A stretch of DNA of 64,000 bases from DATARH01 sp963746885 (GTDB lineage Bacteria > Pseudomonadota > Alphaproteobacteria > ATCC43930 > CGMCC-115725): the NCBI GenBank assembly GCA_963746885.1, contig CAVVDM010000017.1, positions 1-64,000 of the forward strand, in the 5' to 3' direction. The position numbers were made by a program, and so were the translations under genes. Below, in pieces: positions 1 through 12,364 of the stretch (its first letter is position 1; each line of letters starts with the position of its first letter). The notes beneath the pieces are model-generated. The model did no database searches. It was not told where the DNA came from and saw only the letters and a program-made list of their open reading frames with translations.

Positions 1-1
1 C

Positions 2-3000
2 ATCCTGCGCGAGCGCGGCGCGATTCACGAACGCAACTACGTCGAACATCTGGCGGCAGCCGGTCTGGAAGCCGTCACGATCGACGGCATCGAAGTGACG
101 GACGCGGCCGTTGCGCAAACGCTCGCCGCAATGACGAAAGGCGTGCCGGCGATCGTGCAGGCCGCGCTGGCGGGCAACGGGTGGGTCGGGCGCGCCGATA
201 TCCTTCGCCGCGTCGAGAAGCCGGGCGCGCTCGGCGCGTGGTCCTACGAGCCCGTCGATACCAAGCTCGCGCGTGAAACGCGGGCGGGGCGTCTCCAGCT
301 CTGCCTGTACGCCGATCTGCTTACCGGCATGCAGGGATGTGCGCCCGAAGATTTGTACGTCGTCGTGCCGTGGTCGGAATTCGTCCCGCAGCGCTATCGC
401 TACGCCGACTTTGCCGCCTATTTCCGCAAGGTGAAGCGGGGCATGCTGGCATCGCTTGCGGTCGGAACGCCGCAGGACGCGTATCCCGATCCGATCGAGC
501 ACTGCGAAATCTGCCGGTGGCAGGTACCTGCGACAAGCGCCGCCGGGATGACGATCATCCCTGCCTCGTCGCCGGCATCTCGAAGATTCAGATCAAAGAA
601 CTGAAGCAGCACGGCGTAACGACAGCGGAAGCCCTGGCCGGATTGCCGCTGCCCTTGCCGTGGAAGCCGGGGCGGGGCGCGGCGGAGTCTTACGTGCGCA
701 TCCGCGAGCAGGCGCGGATGCAGGTCGAGGCGCGCCAGAGCGGCGAGCGTAAATTCGAGCTGCTGCCGGTCGAAGTTGGCTTCGGCCTCACCCGCCTTCC
801 CGAACCGTCCGAGGGCGACGTGTTCCTCGATCTCGAAGGCGACCCGTTCGCCGGTGAAGGCGGGTTCGAATATCTGTTCGGCTACCTGTTCAGCGGCGAA
901 GACGCCAACCCCGAATACCGCGGTGAATGGGCCCTGTCGCGGGCCGATGAGAAAAAGGCGTTCGAGGATTTTGTCGATTTCGTCATGACGCGCTGGGAGC
1001 GGTTTCCCGGCCTGCACATCTACCACTACGCGCCGTACGAGCCCGCGGCGCTCAAACGCCTGATGGGCCGGTACGCGACGCGTGAGGAAGAACTGGACCG
1101 GATGCTGCGGGCGAAGCTGTTCGTCGACCTCTATCAGGTGGTCCGCGGCGGCGTCCGCGCCAGCGTCGAGAGCTATTCGATCAAGAAGCTAGAGGCGTTT
1201 TACGGTTTCGCGCGCGATACGGACCTCGGGGATGCGAACGCGGCGCTGGCTAAGCTCCAGGCCAGCCTCGAACTGGAAGACATTCCCCCCATCGACGGTG
1301 GTACCAGGGCGACGGTGGTCGGCTATAACCGGGATGACTGCCGGTCGGCCGCCCGCTTGCGGGACTGGCTGGAGGAGCTGCGCGGCGGGCTCGTCGGCGC
1401 AGGGCACGGACGTGCCGCGCCCGATCCCCGGCGACGGCGCCCCAAACAAGGATCACGGCGTGGCTGCTCAAGGTAGGCGCGCTGATCGAAAGGCTGACCG
1501 CCGGCATTCCCGCCGATCCGGAAGAGCGCAACGACGAGCAGCGGGCGCGCTGGCTGCTGGCCAATATCGTCGACTGGCATCGCCGCGAAGAGAAGGCGGT
1601 GTGGTGGGAATATTTCCGGCTCGCCGATCTGTCGGTTGAGGATTTGCTTGAGGAACGGGCCGGGCTCGCGGACCTCGCTTTCGCGGGGACGGTGGGCGGA
1701 ACGGCTAAGGCGCCGGTGCACCGTTACAGCTTCGCGCCGCAGGAAACCGAGCTGCGCGGCGGCGAGGATCTGTATAACGCCGGCGGGACCAAGCTCGGCA
1801 AGGTCGAGGCGATTTCGTTCGAAGATCGCACCGTTGACATCAAGAAGCGCCAGGACAGCGCCGGCCTGCACCCGCAGGCGGTGTTTGCGCATACCTATGT
1901 CGGCGCGGAGGTCATCGCGGAGTCGCTGGTTCGCCTCGGCAAATATGTAGCGGAGCACGGCGTACACGGCGAAGGGCCGTACCAGGCCGCGCGCGATCTG
2001 CTGCTGCGCGTGAGCCCGCGCGTCGACGGGCAGGCGCTGCACCGTGAAGGCGAGACGGCGGTGGCGGCGGCGGTGCGGCTGTGCGGGCACCTCGCGGGCG
2101 GCGTCCTGCCGATCCAGGGACCGCCCGGCGCGGGAAAGACGTTTACCGGCGCGCGGATGATCTGCGAGCTGGTGCGGCAGGGAAAGAGCGTCGGCGTCAC
2201 CGCCAACAGCCACAAGGTGATCCGCAACCTGATCGACGAGACGATCAAAGCCGCAGATGAAACCGGCGTGGACGTGCAGTGCTGCCACAAGGCGGATGAC
2301 GTCGAGCCGGCGCAGCACCGCCTCACGTTCGCAAGACGCAGCGAAAATTTGATCGGCGCGCTCGGCCGCGGGGTGTCGGTCGGCGGCGGCACGGCTTGGC
2401 TGTGGTCGCGGCCGGACGCATTCGAGACGCTCGACGTGCTGTTCGTCGATGAAGCGGCGCAGATGGCGCTCGCGAACGTGCTGGCGGTTTCGCAGGCGGC
2501 AAAGACGGTCGTGCTGATCGGCGATCCGCAACAGCTCGATCAGCCGACGCAGGGCAGCCATCCCGACGGCTGCGCCGTTTCGGCGCTCGATCACATTCTT
2601 GCCGGCGCTCACACGATCGCCCCGGACAAGGGGCTGTTCCTTGAAGAGACGTGGCGGCTGCACCCGGCCATCTGCGCGTACACTTCCGAGCTTTTCTATG
2701 ACGGGAAGCTGCGCTCGCGGGACGGACTGGACAGGCAGGTCATCAAAGCGCCGGGACCGGTGAACGGCTCGGGGCTTCGCTATCTGCCGGTCGTCCATGC
2801 CGGCAATCAGAACAGCGCCCCCGAAGAAGCGGAAGCCGTGGCCGGGCTTGTCAAAGCCATCCTCGGCAGCAGGGCCACCTGGATCGACCGGGACGGCACG
2901 GAGCGGGCGGTAACGCTCGACGACATCGTTATCATGACCCCCTACAACGCGCAGGTGTTCGAAATCCAGCAGCGCCTGCCGGGCGCGCGGGCAGGGACGG

Positions 3001-3272
3001 TCGATAAATTCCAGGGCCAGCAGGCGGCGATCGCGATCTATTCGACCGCGACATCGAGCCACGCGGACGCGCCGCGCGGCATGGAATTCCTTTACAGCCT
3101 GAACAGGCTCAATGTCGCGACATCACGGGCAAAGTGCGTATCGATCCTGATCGGGTCGCCGCAGATTTTCGAGGCGGAATGCAAAACGCCGCGGCAGATG
3201 CAACTCGCCAACGCGTTCTGCCGGTATGTCGAGATGGCGGAAGAAATCGCCATTCCTGCGGTGCAGGGATAG
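2..3272 (+). pseudogene. TM0106-type RecB-like nuclease fused to superfamily 1 helicase, 5' partial, frameshifted
   Basis: The reading frame is already open at the window edge, so the start lies outside. Coding moves through four pieces: about 2-525, 530-1390, 1390-1450 and 1455-3272, so there are at least three frameshifts. The first piece has a RecB-type nuclease signature (EPVDTKLA) and ends in a Cys-rich motif (HCEIC). The second looks like an RNase H-type exonuclease domain (FLDLEGDP, YNRDDCRSA). The third is a superfamily 1 helicase with Walker A GPPGAGKT near 2120, Walker B VDEAA near 2450, GDPQQLDQP, and the late motifs DKFQGQQ and NVATSRAK. This order matches the family annotated as TM0106 RecB-like nuclease/AAA helicase; its cellular role is not established. 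It converges on brxL with about 100 bp between, so it may be an extra defence gene of the same island. Domain identity is firm, function is inferred. Confidence 0.8.
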
Positions 3273-3369
3273 GGCTCATACCGGAAGGGGCATGCCCCAG
3301 AATGACAAGGCAACGCTTTGCCGCAGAGTAGGAGTCCGCCGCAATCGCCTTAATGCCGGCGCCCGCTGT

Positions 3370-5418
3370 TTATGTGACGCCGAGAGCCTTAAAGACGGCG
3401 TCGACCGGATCGCTATAGAACGATGTCTGAAATTTCGCAAAAAGCTCGCCGGGGACCGTCTGTATGTCGCCGACGCTCGCCATCGGCAGCAAAATGCGCT
3501 TTGCGCCGCTATCAAAGGCAAGTTGGAGGCACCCGGCCAGATTTTCCACCGGAATAATGCTGCCACCGAGGCTCATATCTCCCAAGAACGACCAATTGCC
3601 CTTGTAACGGCTTTTGCAGAATCCCCGAGCAAAAGGCGACAAAGCCGGCAAAGCGTCATAGTACGTGTCGGCCCAGTGTTATGCATCTCGACGGAATGCA
3701 GATGAAAGTCGTGATCTCCAGCCTTTGCGGTGCCGCTGACCCGCGACAGATTGGCCTTGAAATAATCGAAGGCAACACGAAGTGCTTCTCTAGCCGACGC
3801 GTTCGAGCCAAGCCCGGAAGTTGAAAGCTTGCCGTTGCCCGCGGTCGTTTGCGTTTCAAGCCGGTAAAGGCCGAGGTGTCCGGAACTGCCGCTCGCAATC
3901 GTGTGCAGAACGCCAGGCTTCAGCAGCTCCATCAGGGATGAGGTGTCCGCCGCCCTGCTCAGGCACGCCCACAAAACGTTCTTCGCGCGACTCCTGATCG
4001 ATATAGGAAAAATGGACGTCATAGAATTCCATCCCGCCGATCTTTTTTAGCTGTTCTTTAACGCGGCGTCGGGCTTCCAGCGCATACTCCAGACAGCGGC
4101 GTACCGCCTCCTTGTCGAACTCGCCATGCGGATAAAGTAACTTGAGCAGGCCTGAGACCGTTCGCCTTACGGCGATCGTATCCCGCTGATTTAGATTGTT
4201 ACCAAGCTTAAAAAAGCGATCGATGGCATCGGCGAAGGTATGCTTGCGCATCTCCCGCATAAACTCAGCGAGATAGTCAGTGATTAGGCCGTACCGGTTG
4301 GTGAAAAACTCGGGTCGCATCTTTGGCACTTCCCAGCCTGGGATGTAGGCGTGGAAGCGGTCGAAGAAGGCTGAGTCGATCATCGTCTCGGGAAATGGCG
4401 CCAGGAGGTGGCTTGTCTTGACCAGCGTATCAACGGGCTGGTTGATGTTGCCGATAAAGACCATGCTGGCAGAGGCCGAAATGGCATCACGACCGCGCGC
4501 GAACGAACCGGACGCCATGTAGTCCTTCATGATCTGCACGCCGTCCTTGTCCTTGAACGAAATGCCCGCGACCTCGTCGAAGGCGACGAGGTCCCACATG
4601 CCCACAAGTCCGACCAGGCGGCGGCCCATGTTGTAAAAGAGATTGGCGACCGTCGTCTGCCCGCCCGAGATCAAGATGCTGTTTGGGCTACATTCTTTGT
4701 AGATATGGCTTTTGCCCGTGCCACGCGGCCCAAGCTCACAGCAATTGTAGTTATTCTCTACAAAGGGGATCATACGCGCCAGAAGATGCCACTTCACCCG
4801 CTGATCGAGAACCGACGGCTCCATACCTACCGAGCGCAGCAGGACATCGATCCACTCTTCCTCTGAGAACGCTTTTCGCGCCTCGAAGAATTCCTCCATG
4901 TCCATGCCCGGCATCTGAATCGGCTTAAGATCGCCGATCGAGAACGGCGAGCCTTTCTGGCCCTCTTCATGAAAGTAGTGAACGGTGATGATGCACCAGA
5001 TGCCGCCAACCAGAAGCTTCTCATACCGCTTCACGTCATCCGGCAGAGACTTCGGCGTCCTTGATGCCAAGATTGGAAAGAAGCGCCTCATAGGTATCGC
5101 GCTTTTCGTTCAGGTGACCGTGACCTTGTCGATCACCTTGAAACTGCCACGCTCCTTGATCTTCGATTTGATCTTCTCCGCCTCATCGGGCCGCACATAG
5201 TTCTCGGATAGGATCTTTTTGACGGTCTTCATACCCTCCTCGATGATCTCATCATCGTCAGATGCGCAGTACATGCCGAGCAGATACTCAAGCACGTAGA
5301 CGGGGACGTTTGCCCCTTCTTTCAGGAGCTTGGTGAGATCCTTCCGGACGACCTTGCCCGCAAAATGGCGGTTCAGAAGGTCGTCAAGGCTATTGTCCAC
5401 TATCAGTTCAGAAGTCAT
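3370..5418 (-). pseudogene. brxL: BREX system Lon-like ATPase/protease BrxL (frameshifted)
   Basis: Last gene of the BREX operon. Pieces in order are 5418-5110 (N-terminus), a short stretch to about 5045, 5045 to about 3935, about 3935-3650, and 3651-3370. Joined, they give about 680 residues, the usual BrxL length. The central piece has Walker A GPRGTGKSH near 4731 and Walker B VAFDEVAG near 4578. The C-terminal pieces (GNGKLSTSGLGSN, GDMSLGGSIIPVENLA, ending FYSDPVDAVFKALG) are the Lon-like domain. In other bacteria BrxL is a ring-forming DNA-binding AAA+ protein needed for BREX phage defence. The ATG at 5418 overlaps the pglZ stop by 11 bp, which argues for translational coupling. At least four frameshifts; the one near 5110 looks like loss of one C from CCC. 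As written, no full-length protein can be made. Confidence 0.93.
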
Positions 5419-8022
5419 TGTCGAATGCCAAGTCTATGGTTACGTCCATCCGCGCTTCCTCGACCCCTGTCTCGGCATTGCGAACGATCAGTTGATATTG
5501 ATTCTTCTTGCTGAAGGTGCGGCTCGCAAGGGTCAGCCAGACCTCTTTGCGCCACTCGTTCATATCGCTCGAAGCGCTTTCGAACGACAGCGTTTCCACA
5601 TTGGTGATCGGCTCGTCGCCTTCATAGATCGCAAGCTTCACCTTGAGCGGCTTCACCCGCTCTGAAACGGCTTCCGTTTGAATAAGACGGAAGCGGTAGC
5701 GGCTGGTGGTGATCTTGATAGTTGGCACCGAGGACGCTGATGCCGACATGGCGCGTGCGCGTTTTTGCGGCGCTCTTGCCTTTGAGCTGGGTGACTTGAA
5801 TGACAGGCACGGCGATTTCTTGCGGCATGGCTCCGCCATGCACGAAGCGCGAGCCGCCGACAAAATGAAACCGGTTTGTGCCCTCGTAGGAACCCAAAAC
5901 TCCATATCGCCGGCTGCGCCTGCCGTGACGGCGGTTGCGCCGTGATAGGCGCCCGGATGATCGGGCAATGAATTGCCGATCAGGTATCGCTTCTTCGAAA
6001 TCACGGTACCCGGCGGCTTGTCGGCAATCGGGTTCTTGTCGGTCGCTGTCGGCGCGCTTTCCTGAAACAGAAAACCGTGATCGGCCGTCACAAGAACGTA
6101 GTTGCCATTCAGATTATTGACGATGCGGGACACCAGGCTGCCGAGCTCGTCGATCGATGTGCGGACCGCACTGAAGGTCTTGTCTTCGTTGCCCCGGTCG
6201 GCCGTCTTGTCGATCTGGTCGTGGTATATGTAGACGACCCGATACGGCTTGATGAACTCACGGCCATCGAGCTTGTTCATCGCCATGAACTTTTCCGCAT
6301 CGATGGCCACGCCATTAACGGATTCCAGAATCTTCTGCCGATTGGCAAGTCCGCTCGTCGGGCGGCCATCGATGAGCACGGCGCCGTTCGCATCATAGGA
6401 GAGCGCATCCGTGCGGCAGCAGGCTCGCCATGCCCAAGAGCGGTATATGACGGCAAGTACCCCAAGCTGGGGCATGAGGGAGGCCGTGAACCGATAACGG
6501 CCATTGAGCTCATCGGTAATTCGCGTGCGGCTTCAAACCGGAACGCATCGCTGATGATGACAAACACCCGGCGGTCATCGGCTTCATCGAGCCGTGGTTG
6601 CACATAGCGCTTGAAGAAATCCTGCTGTGCGCTGCCACCTGACAGACGCCAGCTATTCGAGAAGGCCGCCGCCTTCAAGCTGCTCTCCCCATCGCAGCGC
6701 GAGGCCTGCGAGATACCAATTGCCATAGACGTCTTCGATCCGCTCGCGCAGAGACTTGAGGATGTCCCATCCGGCGGCTTCGGCAAAGTCGGCGGCTTCG
6801 CAGAAATGCCTGATAGAGCTGATCGAACCGGAACAGCTCACCGACATAAGCATCGAAGAACGCTTTCGGATCGGCATGGGCAAAGCCGTCGGCATAGCGG
6901 TTGCGCAGATCGAAGAAGGATGAAGCCGCCATCAGGGCGGCATAGACCTGCGAGAGCGCCGCGCGCGGCGCGTCCGCGGTTGAAGGCAGTTTGCTGTTTG
7001 CCCAGTAGCCATTCTGGCGCCGGATGGCGATATCGCGCACCGCATCAACATTGATCGTGTCAGCGGTCTCGATCACCCGATCCCGAAGACGGCTTGCGAT
7101 GTATTTTTCGGTCGGCAGGAAGGTACGGGCATCGCGCAGCTGCTCGATTTCCAGATCAGCTGAGATGCTCGCCAAGCTTCACCAGATCAGCGATGACCGA
7201 GGAAAGCGCATCATAGCTGCCATGAAACTGCGCGCTGTCGCGCCACTGCCCCATGCAGACGACGGCGTTCGCGGCGCCGGATTTCGGGAGCATGAGATGG
7301 GAAAGCGCCTGCGGGACATGGTCCGTCGATGCCCCGCGCAAAGTCGGTGACCATGAGGCGCATGAGCAAGGTCTTCAGAGAGCGGATCGTCTTCCCGGTA
7401 GCCGAAAGTCTCCTGCATCATCCGCCAGAAACTCTCGGTCAGAGCGTATTTCTCGAACTCCTCCCAGGATGCCGGCGCAGCCTCCAGATCATCGGCATCG
7501 AGTGTATGCAGAAGCGCCCTGACAACCGTGAAGACATCGGTCTGATCGGCCTTGAGCAGCGACGCCATCAAGGCGCGATCGATGGCATCTTCCGTGTCAT
7601 CGGGCTCAATGAAGCGCGCTGCTCGCGCGAGCCGCTCCTTGCTGGCAAAAAATTTCCCGCGCGCCGCAATGTGGTCGCGCAGACTTTGCTGCATCAAGCC
7701 AAGCTCGCGCAGGATCATGGTCGAGCGGTCGGCAGCAAAGGTCTCGGCGTAAAGCCGAATGTCGAGCAGCCAGTCTTCTTCGGTGTCGGCAATGGCCCCT
7801 TCTCATACGAGCAGGAACGGCTGCCCCGGATTCTCAAGCTCGATTTCGGCCTTGAGCGCAAGCATCGGAATCTCGTCGACACGCCGAAGTTCCGACGCCA
7901 TCAAGATCAAGCGCCGGCAGCATCTCCTCGAACTCGCCGTCCTCGTCGCGCCAAAGGACGATGCGCGATCCGTTGGCAAAGAGACGGTCGAGATTTGATT
8001 TGATCTGCGCGCTATCCATCAT
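5408..8022 (-). pseudogene. pglZ: BREX-1 alkaline-phosphatase-fold protein PglZ (heavily frameshifted)
   Basis: Starts at the ATG at 8022, which overlaps the stop of the upstream HEPN-like gene as ATGA, and ends overlapping the brxL start. Conserved pieces are spread over all three minus frames: the N-terminus at 8022-7900, helical pieces at 7718-7300 and 7175-6800, then the PglZ core with the metal-site signature SDAFRFEAARE near 6549 and VTADHGFLF near 6082, and a C-terminal beta-rich part to 5408. The span corresponds to about 870 residues, normal for BREX-1 PglZ. Family knowledge: PglZ is essential for BREX and has an alkaline phosphatase fold; its substrate is unknown. I count at least eight frame changes, the worst of the locus. 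The family call is secure; the product is not expressible as written. Confidence 0.9.
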
Positions 8023-8687
8023 GCCTCACACAGATCCCGCAGACGGGCTCTTGCATCATCCAGCGGAATCTTCGGGCGCGGCTGACGCGGATCGAATCCT
8101 CAATACACGTTCAGGGGTAATATCTAGATCGCCACGCCCGAGCCGCGGCGAGAGCTGCCGGAGATCAACGAAACGGACTGCCCCCTGATGATCGGGTTGA
8201 TCGCGTTGTCCAGGTGGATCAAAAACATGCGGTCTATCGCCAGGGCAGCCTCCAACCAATCGTCATCATATTTTCTTAAAGCATGGGCGAGATGGTTTCG
8301 GATCGGCTTCGAATAGCCGTTCCAAAGGGCCCAGAGTTCTGGCAGACCGCGCTGCGTCGCAATTGTTGATGGCCAGTCATTCTCGAAGAGACGATCAAAA
8401 TAGGTGACGAAATTGCCTTGCCCATGAGTTTGCCCGAACGTGATATGACTTTCATCCATCCATGATTGGGCGCATTTGTAAGTAACTCCCTCTCGGCGCA
8501 AACCAACAAAAATGATCCGTCGCAAGGCCGCCTCGCACGCCGCATGGGTCGTCAGGAGCCAATCGGATTTGCGAAGATAGGACGCATGCAGCCTGGCTGT
8601 GATGTGTGGTCTCTTTCTCCGCCACACGTCCCACTGCTGCCTGACCTCAGGCCATTCCGATGCTGACAAGGCCTGCTTATTCATCAT
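8019..8687 (-). pseudogene. HEPN-like protein encoded between pglX and pglZ (late frameshifts)
   Basis: An extra gene inside the BREX operon, not one of the six core BREX-1 genes. The ATG at 8687 (or 8684) overlaps the pglX stop, and the restored frame ends in a TGA at 8021-8019 that overlaps the pglZ ATG, so it is built into the operon. The uninterrupted part runs 8687-8124 (187 residues) and is mainly helical, with the sequence RNHLAH at about residues 130-135. That fits the R-x4-H motif of HEPN ribonucleases and nucleotidyltransferase-associated HEPN proteins. A G-run (AGGGGGC, near 8185) appears one base too long; correcting it, and a second slip near 8060, extends the protein to about 220 residues ending DDARARLRDLCEA. 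HEPN assignment rests on the motif and helical character only; a non-catalytic role is possible. Confidence 0.6.
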
Positions 8688-11600
8688 CCTCGCTTTGCCT
8701 GCCAACGATGATATTCTTCTCTGCCAGCAGATTTCCAAACTTGCCATAGTTGATTTTCACGCCATCATCGAGATCGAGCGCGATGCGCTGATCAGCATAG
8801 TGGCGTAGCTCTTCATCGAACGCGCGCAGCTCTTCGAGCTGTCTGGCCATCAAATCCCTTTCCTTTTGCGCCTTGGTACGCGCCGCAGACGACGGGGCGG
8901 ACGCAATATCGTCAGCCAGCTGATCAATCCGCGCCGCCATGCGACTTTGCAGCGGGGTCACGTACTCCATCCGCATGCGCGAAAGCGTGCTTTCGTTGTA
9001 GCGGTGAAGGTAAACCAGACACTCAAAGGCTTTCAGCTTGCCACTGGAAAACAGCCAATAAATTGGCCGTTTCTTGTAGGTCTTCAAATGATCCTTGTAA
9101 AAGCTCTTCGCAAAATAGGCACGGATCGCTTTCTGCGGCTCGTCCCCGCCACTTGGGGCCAGGCTCTCAGCAACAAAAGCGAGGTTCTGCATCACGGTGT
9201 CTGGCGACCATGCGACCCTCAGAAACACCTCGAATCGCACGGCAGCATCATCGTCAAACCACTCGCTCTCGGTGACCGGAATAATGCTATCATCATCGGC
9301 AGGAAAGTCGCCATAGCGCGACGGATCAAAGCCCTCATTTCCCGCATGAGCATAGATCAGCCCTGGCTCAGCCAGGCTATATCGCCCCATCATACAACCA
9401 ACGGCATAAGAGGTGAGCTCGCGCATCGTATCAGCGCGCAATCGGTCCTCCCGATCGTCGTCAGTTAGATCACCACCGTACCTATAGTGTGGATTGCGGG
9501 TGAGCGTGATTTCGCTAGACAGAAGAATCGGGCTTAATTCCTGTTGAAGACCATAAGCTTCGATAAACGTGCGGTTATTTTCTTCTTCCAGCCTGCGTAG
9601 CTCGTCGCAATTAAGTTTCCATTCATTACGAGATGCGAAATAGCTATCTGACAATGTAATCCTCCGTATTTTTGGCTCAAGAGGCGCTATCCGATGGAAC
9701 TCCCAAGAAGTTTCAACCGAGTCCCAATCCGCCTTAGCTAGAGCGATCGCCGATGTGACGGTTTCGGTCACTCTTCTTTTTTTATCTCTCATCACATCTT
9801 CTAGCCAAGGCAGACTACCGATATTGCCGACTTGAAAATTTAATGTAGGATTTATGGCGCTCAAGAAATATGTAGCGAGACGAGATGTTAGGTATCCAAG
9901 AACAAACTCGATTTCATCACGATGTGGGAAGATGCTGGAGCCGCCAACGTCAAATAAGCAACCGGGAGGCGTATAACGAACTCCAAAATAAGACGAACTT
10001 ATGAATGACCACGTCGCACCGGGCTGGAAAGCAAATTGTGTATTCTGAGGCCGAGATCGAAGTTTGCCATTTTCGTCAAAGAAATGTTTTATCCTATGTC
10101 CATCATTTTCCCAATCAACCAAATACTCTCGATTTCCGTACCATTTGCGATACTCGCCGCCCTTGTTATATGGAAACCATCGACAACCACTTCGCGCTGC
10201 GGTTTCAATGTCTGTCGCGTCAAAATCAATTGCTTGGTTCGAAACCTCGAACCAGAGCCGCAGGAATTGGTCGTTGTCGGCTGTGGCTATACCCTGCTTT
10301 GGCTCCGCGAGCGAAGATAGCGGCACGCTCCTTCTAAATATGTCGACGGAATTCTTTCCAATCCAATAGGCCACCGCGCCTCCAGGTATTGCTTTGAAAT
10401 CAGCGATCTCGCTCACGAACGGGGCAGCCACACGGAACCGGTTTTCCAGTTCATCGTTTGACGCTACGCTTCCGGCCTTATCGAATAGGCGATAGAAGCA
10501 TCCTTTAAAATGATCCAGGCGGCCTCCGCGAATGGCTATTGAGTTTGACCCAAAATCGGACCCAAAGACGCCTCGGCCATTGTGGACAAGCGACTGAATG
10601 TGGCTAGTGGTATAGACGAGATCGCGAAAATCTTCGAATGTGCTCAGAAACATCCAATTTGGAATGGTAATAAAACTAGAAATTCCGTACGGAGCGCTTT
10701 TGCGTATTCCCCACTCCATGAAACATGCAAACAAATCTGGTTTTGATTTGGGATAGTTGCCATCGACCCACTTTTTGAGAATGGGGGGATAGAAGCGTCC
10801 GCCCATATACGGTGGGTTCGCCACCACGGCGTCGTATTGCTTTGCCAGCAATTCCGCCTGCTCGACCAGCGGCCGCAGCGCCAGCTTCGCATTCTGCTGA
10901 AACAGCCCATCCCGCTCATCCGGCGTCGACCATCGCGCGCAGCGCCGGCAACGCCTGCGCAATTTCATCGGGGACGGTGATCAGGGAACCGAACGTCTTG
11001 CCGTCAGCGAAGAGATCGATGAGGCCCTTAATGGTATCCCGTTCGACGTCACTCTTTGTCTCGGCCGCCAGCGTCGGCTGCGCCAGCGTGTCGGGCAGAA
11101 GATCACTGCTCGGCACCAGCTCGAACCGGCCCTTGGGCAGAAGCGCCCGCGCGATCTCGTCGGCATCCAGCCCCTTGCTGTCCTGGATCGCCATGACATG
11201 CATGACGCGGCGGATTGTCCGGCGAGAGGATGCGGCGGTCATCAGCCCGTGCGCGCATCAGCAGAGCAAAGCCTGCCATCTGCGCGGCGCGGTCATCGAT
11301 ATCGAGGCCGAAGAGATTCTTCTCCAGGATCAGGCGCGGCACATCGCGCAGCGGATAGCCCCGCTCCAGATAGATCGCCTTGAAGAGATCGTAGGCTTCG
11401 ACAAGGATGTGTCCCGAGCCGCAGGCCGGATCGATCAGCGTGAGCTCCTCGGGATTGAGCTCCTTCGGCGTGATCTCGGCGAGCTGGCGCTTCACCTCCT
11501 CGGTCTGCTCGGCCGGCTCGATGTAATATTCCATCTGCGCCTTGAGGGCGCTGTCCGGATAGGTCGCCAGCCACTGCGCGCCGAGCGAATTCTGGACCAT

Positions 11601-12349
11601 GTATTTGACGATCCAGTTCGGCGTGAAGAGCTGGGTCGCCGCCGGAATGTCCTCCGACTTCACGACCTTGCCGATGACCTGGTCCTTCTTTTCCGAGATA
11701 TAGAACTGGTAGAGCCAGCCGACGATCTCGATCTCCTGCCAGTCGGCTTCATCGATCGCCGTCACCAGCTTGCGGATCAGCGAATCCGTGTGCAGCAGGT
11801 TGTCCGGCAGCAGGAGCTCGGTTTCATCGTCGATCTTCTCGAACAGGAACGGCATCGCCCGATGCAGCGCGTTGCACTGCGCGATCAGCAGCAGGCGATA
11901 GAGCTCGGCGTCCTTGGTGCCGTCGAGCTTGAGATCAACGACCTTGGAGCGATTCGAGCCCTGGAAGATCGAGATGCTCGGCGTGTTCGAGAATCTCGGG
12001 CAGCGCCTTGCCGGAAGGATGGCTCAGAACGCGATAGCCGTGATCGAGATAGCCGTGCAGCTCCATGAAGCGGATGGCGAGCAGCCGGTTGAACCAGGTG
12101 TAGGCGACTTCCTCCATCGTCTGCTCGAAGCCATGCAAGCGCGATGCGATCCAGCAGCTTCTGACGTTGCTCCCCGATGCGCTTCGGATAGGCATCGGCA
12201 CCAATGATGACGAGATCGCCTTGTTCTTGCGCCGGAACTGTCTTGCTCTTGGTGATGCCGAGTTTCGCGGCGCGGGCGGTCACGGCCGCGATAAATTCAC
12301 GGCGGGCCTTGGGGGCATAGGATTTGAGCGCATTTCGATTGATCGACAT
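8677..12349 (-). pseudogene. pglX: BREX-1 adenine-specific DNA methyltransferase PglX (frameshifted)
   Basis: N6-adenine methyltransferase that marks host DNA as self in BREX. The start is the ATG at 12349, preceded by a clear GAGGA site, giving MSINRNALKSYAPKARREF, the typical PglX N-terminus. Pieces: 12349 to about 12135, to about 11960, to about 11215, to about 10920, and then an uninterrupted 2.25 kb to the stop at 8677. The SAM-binding motif DPACGSGH lies near 11430 and the catalytic NPPY near 10818. Total is about 1220 residues, normal for PglX. Four frameshifts fall in the first 1.4 kb, none in the rest. The distal half (about 9480-10760, the target-recognition region) is visibly more AT-rich than the rest of the operon. 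It overlaps the following HEPN-like gene and follows brxC by 15 bp. Confidence 0.92.
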
Positions 12350-12364
12350 ATTCCTCAAGCGCCC

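Noticed and set aside
1323..3062. A 579-codon open frame on the minus strand opposite the nuclease/helicase
   Set aside because: Arg/Ala/Asp-rich, mirrors the third codon bias of the real helicase on the other strand, no motif.
3287..3298. GGGGCATGCCCC between the helicase and brxL as a two-way terminator
   Set aside because: Stem of only four pairs when a loop is allowed and no T-run on either side.
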